Shown piece after piece: positions 63,730-64,000 of a DNA stretch of 64,000 bases. The notes below the pieces were generated by a model. That model was not told where the DNA came from and ran no database searches. It was given only the letters and a program-made list of their open reading frames with translations. The first letter of the stretch is position 1; each line of letters opens with the position of its first letter. Made by a program: the position numbers and the translations under genes. The DNA comes from Pelecanus crispus (taxonomy: Eukaryota; Chordata; Aves; Pelecaniformes; Pelecanidae), in NCBI RefSeq assembly GCF_030463565.1, contig NC_134655.1, forward strand, positions 2,616,372 to 2,680,371, written 5' to 3'.

Positions 63730-64000
63730 GTAAGTGCATTTTCTATGGTTGAAATGCTGTTTATTAATTCATATCCTAATTTTGAATTTAACAGGATTCT
63801 CTGTTAGAATTTTAGCTATGAGCACTTCTAACTTAAATTGAGACTCTGCATAGACACCACATCCTGCAATATGGTGCTATGCCTTGTTATTAACCAAGAT
63901 ACAAATTTCATCTTAAATATATAAAAAATAAGTGTGTTTATTATAAGGTCTTTGAGAGAACCCTTTCTACTCAGGTACGTTTCTAATTATAGGATTTTAA
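63730..64000 (+). other. USP12: USP12 intron 2 (5' part)
   Basis: Starts with the consensus donor GTAAGT and runs to the window edge. A+T rich with no further exon seen. Confidence 0.9.

Noticed and set aside
1-64000. CRISPR arrays, bacterial operons, tRNA or rRNA genes, intact retroviruses
   Set aside because: No regularly spaced repeats, cloverleaf genes, LTR pairs or retroviral gene order were seen. The sequence is vertebrate nuclear DNA.

Overview
This is vertebrate, almost certainly avian, nuclear DNA. It has spliced genes with GT-AG introns, a CpG-island promoter, and several CR1 LINE 3' ends carrying the bird-type tail of ATTCTATG-like 8-mers. There is no bacterial gene organisation.

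Two protein-coding genes can be read with confidence, and they lie head to head. On the minus strand, four exons between 44052 and 35226 encode a complete 250-residue RASL11A-type Ras-like GTPase. All exon junctions join in frame. On the plus strand, exon 1 (50266-50313) and exon 2 (63649-63729) give the first 43 residues of the deubiquitinase USP12; the rest lies beyond the right edge. The two start codons are 6.2 kb apart, each in a CpG-rich promoter block. From established knowledge, USP12/RASL11A neighbour each other in human and have the duplicated counterpart USP46/RASL11B, which supports the identification.

Layout: 1-34930 is a long stretch without a recognisable gene or CpG-island promoter. 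It contains three CR1 3' ends (about 12.9, 13.4 and 20.5 kb), an old CR1-type reverse transcriptase fragment (22.6-23.0 kb) and simple repeats. 34931-44660 is RASL11A with its introns, one of which holds a CR1 copy with an open C-terminal reading frame. 44660-49230 is the intergenic spacer, containing a second decayed CR1-type reverse transcriptase remnant. 49230-50720 is the USP12 CpG island, and 50314-63648 is the 13.3 kb USP12 intron 1.

Three observations stand out. First, an overlapping upstream ORF starts inside a near-perfect TISU/YY1-type element at the USP12 start, and its stop codon overlaps USP12 Met5; reinitiation there would give a USP46-like N-terminus. Second, Phe replaces the invariant Gly of the G3 box (DTPG to DTPF) in the RASL11A product. 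Third, its sequence mixes RASL11A-like and RASL11B-like segments. No convincing wholly new gene system was found; most remaining open frames look like chance.
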